Source: Bedellia somnulentella
Lineage: Eukaryota > Arthropoda > Insecta > Lepidoptera > Bedelliidae
Assembly: GCA_963576735.1 (NCBI GenBank)
Contig: CAUYWD010000186.1
Span: 1 to 64,000 of the forward strand
Direction: 5' to 3'
DNA: 64,000 bases
A model generated the notes under the pieces. It had not been told where the DNA came from. It saw only the letters and a list, made by a program, of their open reading frames with translations, and searched no databases. Every line of letters starts with the position of its first letter. Positions within the stretch are counted from its first letter, which is position 1. Below, in pieces: positions 10,501 to 21,063 of the stretch. Both the position numbers and the translations under genes were made by a program.

Positions 10501-13500
10501 CGCGGCTACGAGAGCGACATCAACTCAACTTGCGGCGGAAACTGGAACTACTCAAACAGGAGCAAGGCGTCGAACAGCATAGGTAAGATACTTTATAACA
10601 CAACCCACCTTTACTTACGGCTATATTTTCTAGAGAGGGGTAGCCAAGGCTTTAAAAAGCATCAAACCTCTTACTTGTCTTGTACAACAACCGCGAGACA
10701 AATATGGGACAATGTTATTTTAAGCCGATTAAAATTAGTGGCATTTAATTAGTATAGATTGACGCAGGGTAGCAACTCTAGCTTCTTCTTAGGGGTGCCA
10801 GAGGTACTATTTCTAAATATTGGACAAAGTTTTCGCCATTTCGTTTTTATACGTACACACCTATGTTAAAAACAATGGGCGTTTTTTATTCGGCTCTGGG
10901 CCAACGTTCAAGATTACATCAAATTTTAAAACGCAAATAAAATAAGATAGGTTGTTTGTAAATTCATACATGCATAAACTCACGCCGTTACTTCCTATTA
11001 GGGCAGGCAGAAACAATCTATTGCTACTTTGTACGATTGTAGTTTGACATGTCTCATTAAAAAAAAGACAAAGAGCAAGGTAACAAAATTTATCAAACTT
11101 AGGTTACGTGCTGCCGTTGTTTTGACTCAGACAAATCAGCTACATAATAGCCGAACTTACCTCTCTATCTTTTATCCGCGCTTTAGCCTACCTAGCTTAG
11201 TTAAACATACATACATACATACATATACTCACGGCTATTAATCCCTCAAAGGGGTAGCCAGATCTAAAGAACTAGTAGTTCCTCAGCCACGTTTGGAAAA
11301 TTGAGTGGGGAAAAGATGGCAAAATAAAGGTTATTGGTGATGGGTCTCCAACCGCATCGCCCAAAAATCCCTTAAAAGCCCCAATACCGTTAGTCGCCTC
11401 TTACGTACACCCACCGGCAGAAATGGGGTAGTGTTATTCTAAGCCGACACTACACAGCAACTTAGTTAAAATGTGACACATTTGCGTACAACCAACGTTC
11501 ACAAATTAATCCTTATATTCCATTACATTTCCAGCGAATCAAAACCAGGTCCAAGCAAACCCGAGTCAGAGAAGTCAGAGAACGAGTCGATAGAGCAAGA
11601 GGAGATGGAGCAGCGAGAGGAGAGTGAGATCGCGTACGGAGCCTACAGAGGAGGGAGTTACTCTCCGAAACTCTTGGCAGAGGATGAGTTGGCTGGAGTT
11701 GAGATAAGAGATGCGGAGGAGGATGCTGCTAGGTAAATATTATCTTATACATAACATAACATAAACGTTCACGCCGAATATCCCCGAAGGGGTTGGCAGA
11801 GGTACTAATATCCCTGAACATCACGTGACTTTGTCACCTGGTGTTCAGAGTACCCACGTTTTGCATGGACAGTGTACTCACGTGATAGGGGGCAGGCCTA
11901 TCGCCGTTTTGTACGAATACACTGTCACATGACTAAGTACAACTCAGCCATGTGGGTTTCCTCACGATGTTTTCCCTCACCGTTAACAACCATGATAAAT
12001 TTACCACACATATGTCTTTAGAAAAGACAAATTGGTGTAGGCCCAACCCAGGATTTGAACACTAGTCGTTTGCACGATAACCGAGTGTTCTACCCACTGG
12101 GCTATCACGGTTGCTTATACTTATATTATCTTATACTAAGTAGTAATTGCTATTAACGAACACTTCTTAAACATTCCTGGGAGTGACCAGGCTGATTTAA
12201 CGGAATTGATGTATTTTAAAAACAATAGGCACAATTCATGCACTCTAGAACTTACTGCGGTGAGTCAAAAAGAAATACTTCAAATCATTAAGTCATTGAA
12301 TTCCAATGCTGAAGGTATAGATCATGTTGCATTGAAGATGATTAAAATGACTCTTCCTTATACCTTAGATGTAATTACTCATATTATTAATTATTCTATA
12401 GAGCTGTCTTTATTTCCCGAAAACTGGCAAACAGCAATTGTAATCCCAACACCTAAAATATCTAACCCATCTACGTTTAAAGACTTGCGCCCTATTTGTA
12501 TACTTCCCTGCTTATCAAAAATATTGGAGAAAGTTGTTTATACTCAGGTATATGACTTTGTTGAAAAAAATAATATCCTCCCTGATCGTCAATCCGGTTT
12601 TCGTAAAGGGTACAGTACAACAACTGCCCTTCTTGGCGTAGTGGATAATATCCTAGCCGCACGTGATCTAGGACAGCCTACGTTATTATGTTTATTGGAT
12701 TGTTCCCGTGCCTTCGAAACTATAAATATTCCCTTGTTTTTAGCAAAATTAAATTATTACGGTTTCAATTCTACATCTATTAAATGGTTTGAAAGCTATC
12801 TGACTTCACGATCACAAATAGTGAAGACATCTGACAAAAATGGGCAAGCATATTACTCAAACCGGCTATCAATTACTCGAGGAACTCCTCAGGGTTCAAA
12901 CCTTGGCCCTCTTATTTTCATTTTGTATACTGCTGATGTGGTAAAAGGTATAAAAAATTGCAACTACCATATATTTGCTGATGACATACAAATTTATAAG
13001 TCCGTAAGCCTTAACAATGTGCAGCAAAATATTAATTTTCTAAACGATGATTTGGATTATATCCAGCAGTGGGCAAATAAAAATACTTTAACTATTAACC
13101 CTAGCAAGTCCATGTTTTTGATTTTGGGAACACCTAAACAAATATCACATGTTTTAAATACAAACCCGGACGTTAAAATTGGTTCCACATCGATGCAAAG
13201 AGTAGAAAAAGCTCGCAATTTGGGTATCATATTTGACCAAGACCTAAAATTTGAGTATCATATTGCTGAAGTTGTAAAAAATTGTTTTTACAAACTAAAG
13301 TTATTATATAAAATAAGAAACTGTCTCAGTGTTGAAGTCAGAGTTAGGCTATGTGAGTCATTGGTTCTCAGTAAATTGAATTATGGTGATTCGATCTATG
13401 GGCCCTGCTTACTTGAGCGTTCGCGGCGTCTTGTACAAAGAGTACAAAATGCATGCGCTCGTTTTTGTTTTCAAATTCAACCAAGGACTCACGTCACCCC

Positions 13501-16500
13501 CTATCTGAAAAGCAATAACTTGCTCAATCTTGATACAAGGAGAAAATTACACCTAGCTTCCCTAATGTTCGATATTGTCAAGTGGAAAAAGCCACAGTAT
13601 CTGTATGAAAAACTTGTTTGGTCCAAGAATATATCCAGCTACAACACTCGTGCCTCTGATTGTTTGTTATTAACTCCTAGTCATCGGACTGCAGCATTTC
13701 GGGGTAGTTTTCGTTTCGCTGCTTCGAAGTGTTGGAACGATCTACCGCCACCGATACGCGAGTTAAAAAATAAATCGTCATTCAAAAAGAAGCTTAAGAT
13801 TACGATGTTAAATAACTTCAAACATAGTTAACATCACACCTGCAACTGAATGGCGATTATTATTCAATAATACAATTAATATAATATATTTAATATCTTA
13901 ATTCATATAGATTTTATATATTTTTTAGGTCTATATTGTATGTATGTGTAAGTTTATTATAAATATATATATACATAAATGTATTAAAACATTATGAATA
14001 TGGTTTTATGCTTCTATGTCGGTGAAGGATTAGAAAGATGTCATTAAAGTTAACATTTCGTGTTCTTTTTTAGTTTTGTTATTATTATTAGCTTTCGATT
14101 TGTGTTTCAATGGTTAAATGTTTTGTTTTTTAGTTTAGGTTTTATCTTATTTTATGTATTTTTCAAGGGTCCCGGCTGAAAATCAGCGTGCATTAAAGCC
14201 AAAACTCTAGTGTACATATGCTGAGTCGGCGCCTTTTTGGCTCTCATTGTGTGTAATTTGTGCGATTGTTGTATTTACATGTTGTATAATATGAGGGACT
14301 GAATAAAGATTTTTTTACTTTACTTTACTTTTACTATTTCTAAAAATCTTATACGAACATATAACGTTTAATTAGAATGTTTTGTTCATGAAAACCTCAT
14401 GTGGGGATTATCACAAATAAATAAAGGAAAGTAAAATTTCTACACTACTCAAAAAGTGATACTATAGCTCAATTGGCAGAGCGACGGGGCGTATACCCGG
14501 AGGTCGTGGGTTTGATTCCCGCTGGTGTCGAAATTTTACTTTCCTTTATTCATTGTATAATGTTTAGTTTTTTATAAACATATTTCGCACCTGATATCAA
14601 AATCGTCTTCGGATTTTGGGTTTTCCTTCATTAGCATTACCTTCCACATTGGCTCTGTATATTCTGCTCTGCTCAAACCATCTGAACATTCCTTTTTATA
14701 TCTTTTTTAATAGTATTATCTTTCACGCTGCGTTTCTCACGAATCATGCTATTTCTCACTTGATCACATAACCTAACATTACAAACTTTTCTGAGGGATC
14801 TTAATTCTACTGCATACACTCTACTCTTATGTTTTTTCTGCCACACTCAACATTCACTGCCATACATTCTCAGATACATGCATCATTTGGGCGTTTTCAG
14901 ACAAACCGATTAAATAGTTAAATATAAGTATCTTCCTTCTTTTCTTCAATCCAATTATATTACAATCCCTTTCGCATCCATTTAAATAAAAACCTTCCTA
15001 ACACTCAGGTCAACTAACTAAACTCAACATTTCCAGACTCCACTACCTCCGAGCAAGACTCCACAGCTCGTCAGCCCCCGAACCACCACAAGGGCCCGCA
15101 GGGGCCACAGGGGCGGATGGAGAACGCCTGTTAATGGCTGCAGCGGGTGCGGCCGGGGAAGGAGAGGCCCAGTTCAGTGTGGAAGTGGCCTTAGCGGCTG
15201 GGGGCGGGGATTGGAGGGGGAAATACAGGCCGAGGAAGCCGAGATATTTCAATCGGTGAGTTTAATTTAGCTGTTGTAGATAAATAGATAAATATCTATT
15301 TGTATATGATAAATTAAAGAAATAATTAAAAAAGAGACTGGTCTGGAAAAAATGTCAGCTGAAATAAAAAAAAAACATCTTGTGATTTGACCATATGTTT
15401 TTTTTTATTTTAGCTTAGGCTAAGAAACTCACCATACTTTCCCAATTTGATTTAGACAGTGACCCATTTTAATTATTTTAAAAATTACTATATTTTAGAT
15501 AAGCATCCCATAGGCAAAGTTGTTTAGTTTGATGTCTTTAATCGATTCAAAATATAAAAAGGGTATGTTTTTAAAACGGGGTCTATGCCAATTGGTTTGC
15601 TATTGCAAATAATTTGATTTGGTTAAGAATTATATATATATATTTATTATATTTCTAAAAGTATTTGTGTATTTTATATTATTTTGTATGATTAATATTT
15701 ATATTGTTATTTAAATTAAATAAGTTAGTTTTAAGTAAGCGACATGATAGTCCAGTGGGTAGAACACCCGCCCGAAAAACAGAAGGGCGTGAGTTCCAAT
15801 CCTGGGACGGGCCTACACCAATTTGTCTTTTCTAAAGTCATATGTGTGGTTAATTTATCATGGTTGCTAACGGTGAGGGAAATATCGTGAGGAAACCCGC
15901 ATGGCTGAATTGTACTTAGTCATGTGACAGTGTATTCGTACAAAACGGCGATAGGCCTGCCCCCTATCACGTGAGTACACTGTCTAAGCAAAACGTGGGT
16001 ACCTTCTCTAGAAACTAGATGGCGCTTGCCATGTGAGTTCAGGAGTATTGGTACCTCTGCCAACCCCTTCGGGGATAAACGGCGTGAACGTTTATGTTAT
16101 GTTATGTTTTAAGTAAGCTTAATATCTTATTATGTTTTTTTGGCCTTGTTTTGTGCATCTACCCAAATAATTAATTTATCGATCTCACCTTCCAATTATC
16201 ATGGTTGTTAACGGTGAGGGAAAACATCGTGAGGAAACCCACATGGCTGAGTTGTACTTAGTCATGTGAAAGTGTATTCGTACAAAACGGCGATAGGCCT
16301 GCCCCCTATCACGTGAGTACACTGTCCATGCAAAACGTGGGTACTCTGAACACCAGGTGACAAAGTCACGTGATGTTCAGAAGTATTAGTACCTCTGCCA
16401 ACCCCTTCGGGGATATTCGGCGTGAACGTTTATGCTTATACTTATACCTTCCAAAGGTTGTCTGGAAGAGATCGCTTTTAGCGATAAGACCGCCAATTGT

Positions 16501-18716
16501 ACCTCACTGTAAACTGTTTGATCATATTATTATTTTTGTAAATTTGTGTTTGATGTGCAATAAAGAGTTATTCTATTCTATTATTATAGAATTATACACG
16601 CATACCTACACCTAAACGTGAACTGTTCATCAACTCTATTTATTATATAATTTAAATCTTTTTGTTCATGAAAACCTCATGTGGGGATTATTACTTTATT
16701 TATTCTCTATCTATTTATTATATGTTTTGTTATGACGTCTAAAATTATATTCAGTAGTTCTACTTTATCACGACATCCGTGATCCTGCGGTTAAGATCCT
16801 GTAGTTGTGTTATATTAATCAATAATTATTATTTTATTCATAACGTTTTTTTTATTATTTTTGTAATTTATTTTTTCACAGAAAATGACCTCATGAATTG
16901 ATATTTTATTACTTTATTTCATTATTTTATACAATTTTATAGATGTTAAATTTTATTTTATAAAAATAATATTAAACTCACAAACTGAGTCGTGCTGTGT
17001 ATAAAGTTAAGGTGCTTTTACTGAAATATAGTTTTTATGATTTCATTACGTAATTAAATTATTTAGTTTGTTCGTGTGCCTATAAAGTAAGATTAAATAC
17101 ATAAATAAGAGACTATTTTCTTGATCCGGAAGTCTCACATTCGATATCCGTTTAAAACAATCATTAGTAACAAATATGTTTGTTTCTGCTGTGTAGTGTC
17201 GGCTTAGAATAACACTACCCCATTTCTTCCGGTGGGTGTACGTAAGAGGCGACTAACGGTATTGGGGCTTTTAAAGGATTTTTGGGCGATGCGGTTGGAG
17301 ACCCATCACCAACAACCTTTATTTTACCATCTTTTCCCCACTTAAATTTCCAAAAGTGGCTGGGGAATTTTTTATTCCTTAGCTCTGGCTACCCCTTCTA
17401 GGGATCTATAGCCGTGAGATATGTATGTATATTTATGAGAATGTTAAGAGTTTCTTTGTTGCTTCTTCTCTTTACGAACACCTTCCGAACCAACGGAAAA
17501 AAGATAAATTTTTAAAAAATGACGTTCAAAAAATTATAGTTTTTAACTTAATTTTGAAAAATAAACTTTTTGACATTTTTTTTTACTTTTTATGATTGTT
17601 TCTAAATCCTACATCTTCTTAACATGTTTCTGTTTCCAGCGTCCACACCGGTTTCGAGTGGAACAAGTACAACCAGACGCACTACGACATGGACAACCCG
17701 CCGCCCAAGATCGTGCAGGGGTACAAGTTCAATATCTTCTATCCGGATCTCATTGATAAGAACGCTACGCCGCATTTCTCATTGGTCAGTATAGTTATTT
17801 TTTATTGGTTAAATAAATGTATGGCACAAAGAGTGTTTTGTGCCGAAATAAAAAAAATGGCATATTATCACTTATTTGATTAGGAAAGCCAAGAAAGTGA
17901 TAATTGAAGACACATTTACTCACAGTTTGTACATTGGGTATCAAAAAAGTAGATTACGCACCTTGAGAAATTACGAACATAGAGTTCTCTGTTCATCACA
18001 TAAATTAATTTATATAGCCGTTGCCGGACATACAAGCTGTGATGACATGCAAAAAACGAGTTCACTTATCACTGTACTATTCCCAACTTAACGTTAAAGT
18101 TGTACCAGGTCCCCGGACACACTATCTTTTATCGCAACATCCTCCCTTTTCATCCACAATTAAAAAAGTGACTCAGCGGCTTTGATCGCCAAAAATACGG
18201 TAGCTACTTTTGGAAGTCGATTGGAAAAAAGTTGGTAAACTTAAGGATGATTGGTAAGGGGTCTGCCGCCACAATGCCCACTAATCACTTATAAAGCCCG
18301 TATACCCTTAGTAACCTATTAAGTCATCCACGGGCAGAATAGTTATTATATCTTAATACATTGGTATACCTCGCTTTATTGAATAATTGATGCATTCGTA
18401 TATATTTGTAATCGGTACAACAACAACCTTTTCTTTTACTTTTACCGACTTAGCATAAAGTACCCAGCTTAAATTTATAAAATGGATAAAATCAGTTGCC
18501 CTAACACCCTTCATCCTTCCATTACAGAAACCCTGTCCAGAAAACGCAGAATTCGCCGTCCTCCGTTTCCAAGCCGGGCCGCCCTACGAAGATATTGCCT
18601 TCAAGATCGTGAACAGAGAATGGGAATACTCTTACAAACGAGGGTTTAGGTGCCACTTCCATAATAACGTGTTTCAGTTGTGGTTCCATTTTAAACGATA
18701 TCGGTATCGAAGATAG
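4433..18716 (+). CDS. cactin: cactin, 3' part of gene (six exons)
   Basis: Exons at 4433-4556, 10486-10582, 11535-11732, 15037-15255, 17640-17784 and 18528-18716 join in frame through AG/GT sites to 323 codons plus TAG. The product carries hallmarks of Cactin: VFKGKTGAQLEQLQQQI, YWESLLSQLQ-AHMARARLRERH, YRPRKPRYFNRVHTGFEWNK and the invariant C-terminus ending WFHFKRYRYRR. Family knowledge: Cactin is a nuclear protein tied to pre-mRNA splicing and, in flies, to Rel/IkappaB signalling. The N-terminal exons are missing: none was found in 1-4432, so they lie left of the window. The acidic, glycine- and alanine-rich linker (exons 3-4) is the variable part of the family. Introns are loaded with transposons but all exon frames are open. 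Confidence 0.93.
4585..4850 (-). repeat. Dispersed repeat family C, copy 1
   Basis: About 265 bp shared with 46780-47040 on the same strand, from a GGAAGATC..CCAGGC block to GCGCGTCGCTACACATAC. On the - strand both copies read a similar peptide (DALSVHND..Y.EMLTVQ). I cannot assign it to a known element; it may be the 5' part of a retrotransposon. Confidence 0.6.
4851..5164. other. Interval without a gene
   Basis: Contains a short diverged RTE-NA-like piece (about 4862-4935, AAAGTGTCTGAGGAATTTTT) and otherwise unremarkable AT-rich intron DNA of cactin. Confidence 0.5.
5165..5525 (-). mobile_element. LINE 3' end fragment with (CTTT)n tail
   Basis: On the - strand it ends in CTTT repeats (AAAG repeats at 5191-5206 on +) after an AATAAATG signal. 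Its start carries CTGACTGAAAACCAG, similar to the CTGAAAATCAG in the 3' regions of LINE-2 and the 27.7-kb fragment. It is probably a LINE 3' UTR. Confidence 0.55.
5526..5719. other. AT-rich interval
   Basis: Low-complexity AT-rich intron sequence, including an (AT)n stretch near 5660-5690; nothing else is visible. Confidence 0.5.
5720..5815 (+). mobile_element. RTE 3' end fragment
   Basis: Encodes the tail of the RTE frame (RTKWRSIV..) and continues into ATCCCAATGGGAACTAA and a GTATGTATG tail. It is 5'-truncated. Confidence 0.7.
5910..6536 (-). pseudogene. LINE-1 ORF2, C-terminal part
   Basis: Continuation of the RT frame beyond the nonsense codon: RLNYCDVVFGSC, QRVQNACARFCF and HRTAAFRGSFRFAASKCWND, closely matching the C-terminus of LINE-2. 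Function beyond RT thumb/tail is unknown. Confidence 0.85.
6537..8036 (-). pseudogene. LINE-1 ORF2, reverse transcriptase part
   Basis: Contains the RT fingers and palm: LRAISILPCASKIVERV, GFRKGHSTATALLDV, LLDFSRAFE (first Asp), GVPQGSILGPL and LYADDLQLY (catalytic DD). It ends at an in-frame TAA after GQPIERAD, but the same frame continues directly with ARNLGLLMDGELRFEN, so the stop is a nonsense mutation. Confidence 0.88.
8029..8748 (-). pseudogene. LINE-1 ORF2, endonuclease part
   Basis: AP-endonuclease-like domain with the expected landmarks: LALFNAGSLG, AINETWL (catalytic Glu), GTAYRPP, LLGDFNID, TTIDLI and SLGRHAFVT in place of the usual SDH. The frame runs out shortly after an A8 run (IKKTE); shifting by one base restores a reading into the RT part, so this is a single-base homopolymer lesion rather than a true stop. 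Confidence 0.85.
9133..10102 (-). pseudogene. LINE-1 ORF1: PHD-like zinc finger, coiled coil, FP-like domain
   Basis: The start MAKCAACDASVTRSDGAMC is followed by further Cys/His (CPKCASVYHRAC and WNCPEC), a PHD-type zinc finger at residues 4-50. Heptad-rich coiled coil follows (about 90-185). The last part resembles the FP25K-like C-terminal domain common in insect LINE ORF1 proteins. The open frame breaks near 9350; downstream, another frame continues with ERLTWMNRQLFQQARERAKA to a stop at 9133-9135. Expected role: nucleic acid binding chaperone for the LINE RNA. Confidence 0.8.
10167..10248. repeat. Perfect 36-bp inverted repeat at the LINE-1 5' end
   Basis: Arms 10167-10202 and 10213-10248 are perfect complements (ACAGATCCACAATC .. 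GATTGTGGATCTGT) around the 10-base loop CCTACCTACC. The left arm belongs to the LINE-1 5' UTR; the right arm runs outward on the + strand toward the cactin exon at 10486. Beyond the arms the two sides diverge. Confidence 0.92.
10486..10582 (+). CDS. cactin: cactin exon
   Basis: Bounded by ATCAG and GTAAGA, phase 1 in and phase 2 out. It encodes HMARARLRERHQ followed by LKQEQGVEQH, the basic helical stretch after the WESLL block. Confidence 0.9.
10600..10960. other. cactin intron sequence without a clear feature
   Basis: A few short stretches resemble RTE-NA tail pieces (GAGAGGGGTAGCCA near 10632), otherwise nothing identifiable. Confidence 0.4.
10963..11045 (-). mobile_element. RTE 3' end fragment
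   Basis: ACTCACGCCGTTACTTCC followed by a degenerate complement of the [15 protein letters not shown] stretch; severely 5'-truncated. Confidence 0.6.
11206..11459 (-). mobile_element. RTE-NA copy
   Basis: Full-length family member with (ACAT)n on the left (its 3' end) and the ACACTACACAGC head complement on the right, 75 bp upstream of the cactin exon at 11535. Confidence 0.85.
11535..11732 (+). CDS. cactin: cactin exon
   Basis: Bounded by TTTCCAG and GTAAAT. It encodes an acidic, low-complexity linker (many E and S) followed by YSPKLLAEDEL, which matches the family's SP+LL+ motif. Confidence 0.9.
11755..12118 (-). mobile_element. SINE-A, full-length with tRNA-like head
   Basis: On the - strand the head reads GATAGCCCAGTGGGTAGAA (A-box-like) and GTTCAAATCCTGGG (B-box-like), then the family body, ending with CCCCTTCGGGGA and the GCGTGAACG tail at 11755. 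RNA polymerase III boxes mark it as tRNA-derived. Confidence 0.85.
12157..13831 (+). CDS. LINE-2 ORF2 fragment: reverse transcriptase
   Basis: Open from INEHFLNIPG to the stop at 13829-13831. RT motifs: LRPICILPCLSKILEKVV, GFRKGYSTTTALLGVV, LLDCSRAFETIN, GTPQGSNLGPLIFI and IFADDIQIY. The C-terminal half matches LINE-1 (QNACARFCF, HRTAAFRGSFRFAASKCWND). The endonuclease domain is lost by 5' truncation, so it cannot retrotranspose alone, yet the frame has no stop. The first in-frame ATG is at 12206 but has no special standing. Confidence 0.88.
12157..14335 (+). mobile_element. LINE-2: 5'-truncated LINE related to LINE-1
   Basis: Starts mid-ORF2 just 3' of an old SINE-A, keeps an uninterrupted frame to 13831, then a 0.5-kb 3' UTR with CTGAAAATCAG, AATAAAG and a (TTTAC)n tail at 14315-14335. 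It sits in sense orientation in cactin intron 3. Confidence 0.85.
14395..14567 (+). repeat. THU copy: tRNA-like unit between inverted arms
   Basis: ATAGCTCAATTGGCAGAGCG (A box) and GGTTTGATTCCC (B box) lie between AAAGGAAAGTAAAATTTC and GAAATTTTACTTTCCTTT. The left flank carries the unit CCTCATGTGGGGATTA that accompanies every copy. It is not a functional tRNA gene: no clean acceptor stem is visible. Confidence 0.75.
14638..14895 (-). pseudogene. RTE ORF fragment, degenerate
   Basis: On the - strand it reads remnants of the RTE C-terminal region (..[10 protein letters not shown].., MRSLRK, VRNS, MLRWFGH) with several frame breaks. Both ends are truncated and it lies just before the cactin exon at 15037. 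Confidence 0.7.
15037..15255 (+). CDS. cactin: cactin exon
   Basis: Bounded by TTTCCAG and GTGAGT. A GC-rich exon encoding an Ala/Gly-rich linker, then GEAQFSVEVAL and KYRPRKPRYFNR, the start of the conserved C-terminal domain. Confidence 0.92.
15340..15600 (+). repeat. Half copy of the foldback family at 58.1-58.7 kb
   Basis: CTATATTTTAGATAAGCATC..GGGTATG..CCAATTGG matches the right arm of the foldback element at 58404-58689. Only one arm is present here. Confidence 0.6.
15738..16113 (+). mobile_element. SINE-A, full-length reference copy
   Basis: Head GATAGTCCAGTGGGTAGAA (A box) and GAGTTCCAATCCTGGG (B box), body with CGGCGATAGGCCTGCCCCCT and CGTGAGTACACTGT, tail CCCCTTCGGGGATAAACGG followed by (TTATG)-type repeats. 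All other SINE-A calls here were made against this copy. Confidence 0.88.
16195..16437 (+). mobile_element. SINE-A copy, 5'-truncated
   Basis: Body and tail of the family directly downstream of the complete copy, with an alternative middle segment (CAGGTGACAAAGTCACGTGA) also found at 11815-11850 and 32095-32130, showing two SINE-A subfamilies. Confidence 0.8.
16453..16585 (+). mobile_element. LINE 3' tail fragment with (TATTC)n end
   Basis: Same family as 3221-3359: AAGGTTGTCTGGAAGAG to TTATTCTATTC. Confidence 0.75.
16640..17185. other. AT-rich cactin intron sequence
   Basis: A THU flank fragment (GTTCATGAAAACCTCATG.. at about 16665-16695) is the only recognised item; the rest is AT-rich with no coding signal. 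Confidence 0.5.
17188..17432 (+). mobile_element. RTE-NA copy
   Basis: Full-length family member from GCTGTGTAGTGTCGGC to GCCGTGAGATATGTATG, in sense orientation 200 bp upstream of the cactin exon at 17640. Confidence 0.85.
17640..17784 (+). CDS. cactin: cactin exon
   Basis: Bounded by TTTCCAG and GTCAGT. It encodes VHTGFEWNKYNQTHYD and NPPPKIVQGYKFNIFYPDLI, among the most conserved stretches of the family. Confidence 0.95.
18165..18345 (-). repeat. Old, diverged RTE-NA copy
   Basis: Recognisable blocks (CTTTTGGAAGTCGATTGG, ATGATTGGTAAGGGGTCT, CCACGGGCAGAAT) in the family order, with the ends lost. It lies in the last cactin intron. Confidence 0.55.
18528..18716 (+). CDS. cactin: cactin terminal exon
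   Basis: Acceptor ATTACAG. It encodes the last 62 residues (FQAGPPYEDIAFKIVNREWE to FKRYRYRR) and ends at TAG 18714-18716. Confidence 0.95.
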   Translation, partial: KPCPENAEFAVLRFQAGPPYEDIAFKIVNREWEYSYKRGFRCHFHNNVFQLWFHFKRYRYRR

Positions 18717-18849
18717 TGGGAAATGTTGCGGTTCATTCGTTCGGTCATTTGTTTCATTCATTCGGTTATTTATCCTCATTCAGGCATTCGATTTCAAATT
18801 TTACTTTTTGAGATTGACCATTAGTGACAATCTTGTCTTGATTTTTTGA

Positions 18850-19050
18850 ATAGCAGACCAAAAAAGTTAAAATTCAACAATGTTGTTGTCTTCCTATGGC
18901 ACCCCACTGGTGCACAGGGCCTGCACAAGCTCCCGCCACGCCTTCCTGTCTGCCGCGACTTCCCTGGCCGCACTCCAACTCAGTCCCGCCGCTCGCAGCT
19001 CGCTCTCCACGCTCCGGCGCCAAATGTGCAAGATTCAACAATACAGTAAC
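18850..19050. repeat. GC-rich repeat-like segment in the cactin 3' flank
   Basis: A sharply GC-richer block (CACTGGTGCACAGGGCCTGC .. CTCTCCACGCTCCGGCGCC) stands out from its AT-rich surroundings and is probably an element fragment. No family is assigned. Confidence 0.35.
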
Positions 19051-19369
19051 TTATTTTACATAATGTTACTAGTTGAGATGTCCTGACAGTTTTGGATAAG
19101 TACTTGACTTTATCTATAAATGATTGCATACATAAAGATAGATAGATCTTAAAATTATTTTTCAATACGTTTGTATAACCAGCAATTTCAATTGTATATC
19201 ATTCCCGTCCCATTTGATGTATGATATGTGAAATTTTCATTGTACTGTATTTATTTGAATATCTAAGAATGTACAAAGTAAAACCTTGTATGTGATTAAT
19301 AACTATTTCTCTGTGTACTCGCTGACATCAAAACCTTTGTAAAAGTTTTAAACGACTTATAGATAGCTG

Positions 19370-19375
19370 AATAAA
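19370..19375 (+). terminator. Candidate cactin polyadenylation signal
   Basis: AATAAA about 650 bp downstream of the cactin stop, followed by GT-rich DNA. It is the clearest + strand signal in the interval, but transcript data are absent. Confidence 0.45.
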
Positions 19376-19698
19376 GTGTAAATAAGATTGAGGTTGTAAA
19401 TAAATAAGTTTTTTATATTACTTTGTTTTACTAGTTCTCAAAGTAACTATTACAATCAGCCTCATAAGGCGGTTCAGTCCCCCAAAGGATAATGTAGAGG
19501 GTTATATGCAAGCATGCTATATAAGTTCGAATACAAAACGAACGAACCTTAGTACTACCAGGGTGAGTGATAGATGCCAAATATGCAATTTGCATTCTAT
19601 TCACGCATGAGTCACATGAATTACGAGGGGATGACATGCCGCCGGGGATTTCGTCTAGCATTTGAGAATCAATCGGAATGTACAATAAAAACAGCATA

Positions 19699-20174
19699 TC
19701 TATACTATACTATAATAAGACTGTAACGAGGTCAAAACTGTACATTGAAGAAAAAAAATTAAAACCGGTGGAATATGTTTTATTTTCGATACTGAAGCCA
19801 AATTTGCTATTTTTGAAAAAAATGTCTGTCTGTCTGTCTGTATGTCCGTTCATCACGTTAATTCTACCGGAACGATCTTGATCAAATTTGGCATGAATGT
19901 AGGTTATACACCTGGCCAACATATAGGATATAATTTATCCCGGATTTCGCAAGGGTTCCCACAGGAGCATAAAAAAACATAACTTTTATATGGTTCCCCA
20001 TATTGACACGATTAATTTTTTCATCGACCGACTTTATCGGACTCTTCATTAATAGTCTTTTTGGAAAAAAATAAGGGTTTCATCCATTTTCATCAAAATA
20101 ATTGTCCATTTAATTGTTTGCCGGATGCAAAAAATGTAGTCCACGCGCAGACGTAGTCGTAGGCAAAAAGCTAG
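19699..20174 (+). mobile_element. Helitron-like non-autonomous element
   Basis: Begins TCTATACTATACTATAATA after an A and ends CGTAGGCAAAAAGCTAG before a T, fitting the 5'-TC...CTAG-3' rule of Helitrons with A/T target. The 3' part has the GCGCAGACGTAGTCG-type sequence familiar from lepidopteran Helitrons, and the body includes TCTGTCTGTCTG and CGGAACGATCTTGATCAAAT. No Rep/helicase is encoded. Confidence 0.7.
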
Positions 20175-20595
20175 TGCACAATAAAAAGAGCGTAGACTGT
20201 ATAAAAAAAGTATTTTTTTCATTTTTTTATTGAACACCAACAGCGAATACAACAAAAATGGTCAGGACATGTAATTGTTTCATAAAGCCAGTGACAGGTG
20301 ATCATAGTTACAAATTACAAAATAAAAACGGAACGAAATTAAGCCGTTATTTCATGATTACAATATAAATCGAAAGATGCAAGGTAAAAGACTTATCTGA
20401 GCCCATGGATCTGCAGTCCTCAGTTCGCTCTGCTGTCGTCAATAAATCGTATTGTGATAGGAAAAGGTTTTAAAACCATGCTTATACGCTTCCGAACCAT
20501 TCGATAGAGGAGAGGTAAGTTCTCTCCGGCCAGTTTGTGACTCGTGTATTACGAAGGGCATGCCAATAGAAGTTAGATACTCTTTTCTCATTTAA

Positions 20596-20997
20596 TGAGA
20601 GGTTTTCTTTTTGAGAAATAAAAAAAAAACATAGTTTCCTAGAGCTCTGTAGATGGCGTTGGTGTAACTACGTTACTTACTTAATTTTTTTCTTCGTGGC
20701 CTCAATCGTGTTGCCACAATAATTTCGCCAATGTCAACTTTAAAAACATGTGTCACATCACCATAGAGTAACTTTTTGGCGAGGCGATCTTTGTTTATTT
20801 ACTTTTAAGCTATCTTGGGTTAAACTGATATTTATTTAGACTTTCAAATCAGAACGTTTTTATGTACGTTCCGTTTTACGATATCATTACATCCAAGTGT
20901 GACAAACGGTGTGACGTTCCGTTCCTACCATTAACATAGCAAGTCGTGCGCCATCTATCCTAAGAACAGGGAAGAAGAAAAAAAGGAAAACCTCTCA
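20596..20997. mobile_element. MITE inside mariner copy 2
   Basis: TGAGAGGTTTTC at the left end is the complement of GAAAACCTCTCA at the right. Mariner copy 1 reads straight through this point (TTTCTCATTTAATTG), so these about 400 bp are an insertion. The superfamily is unclear. Confidence 0.75.
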
Positions 20998-21063
20998 TTG
21001 TTACTGGCAAGCTATACACCATCTTATAGGCTGGTTTTTTATTGACATATTTGAATATAGAAT

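Noticed and set aside
15043..15252. Proline- and alanine-rich - strand frame of 69 codons
   Set aside because: Antisense shadow of the GC-rich cactin exon at 15037-15255, which has family matches and splice sites.
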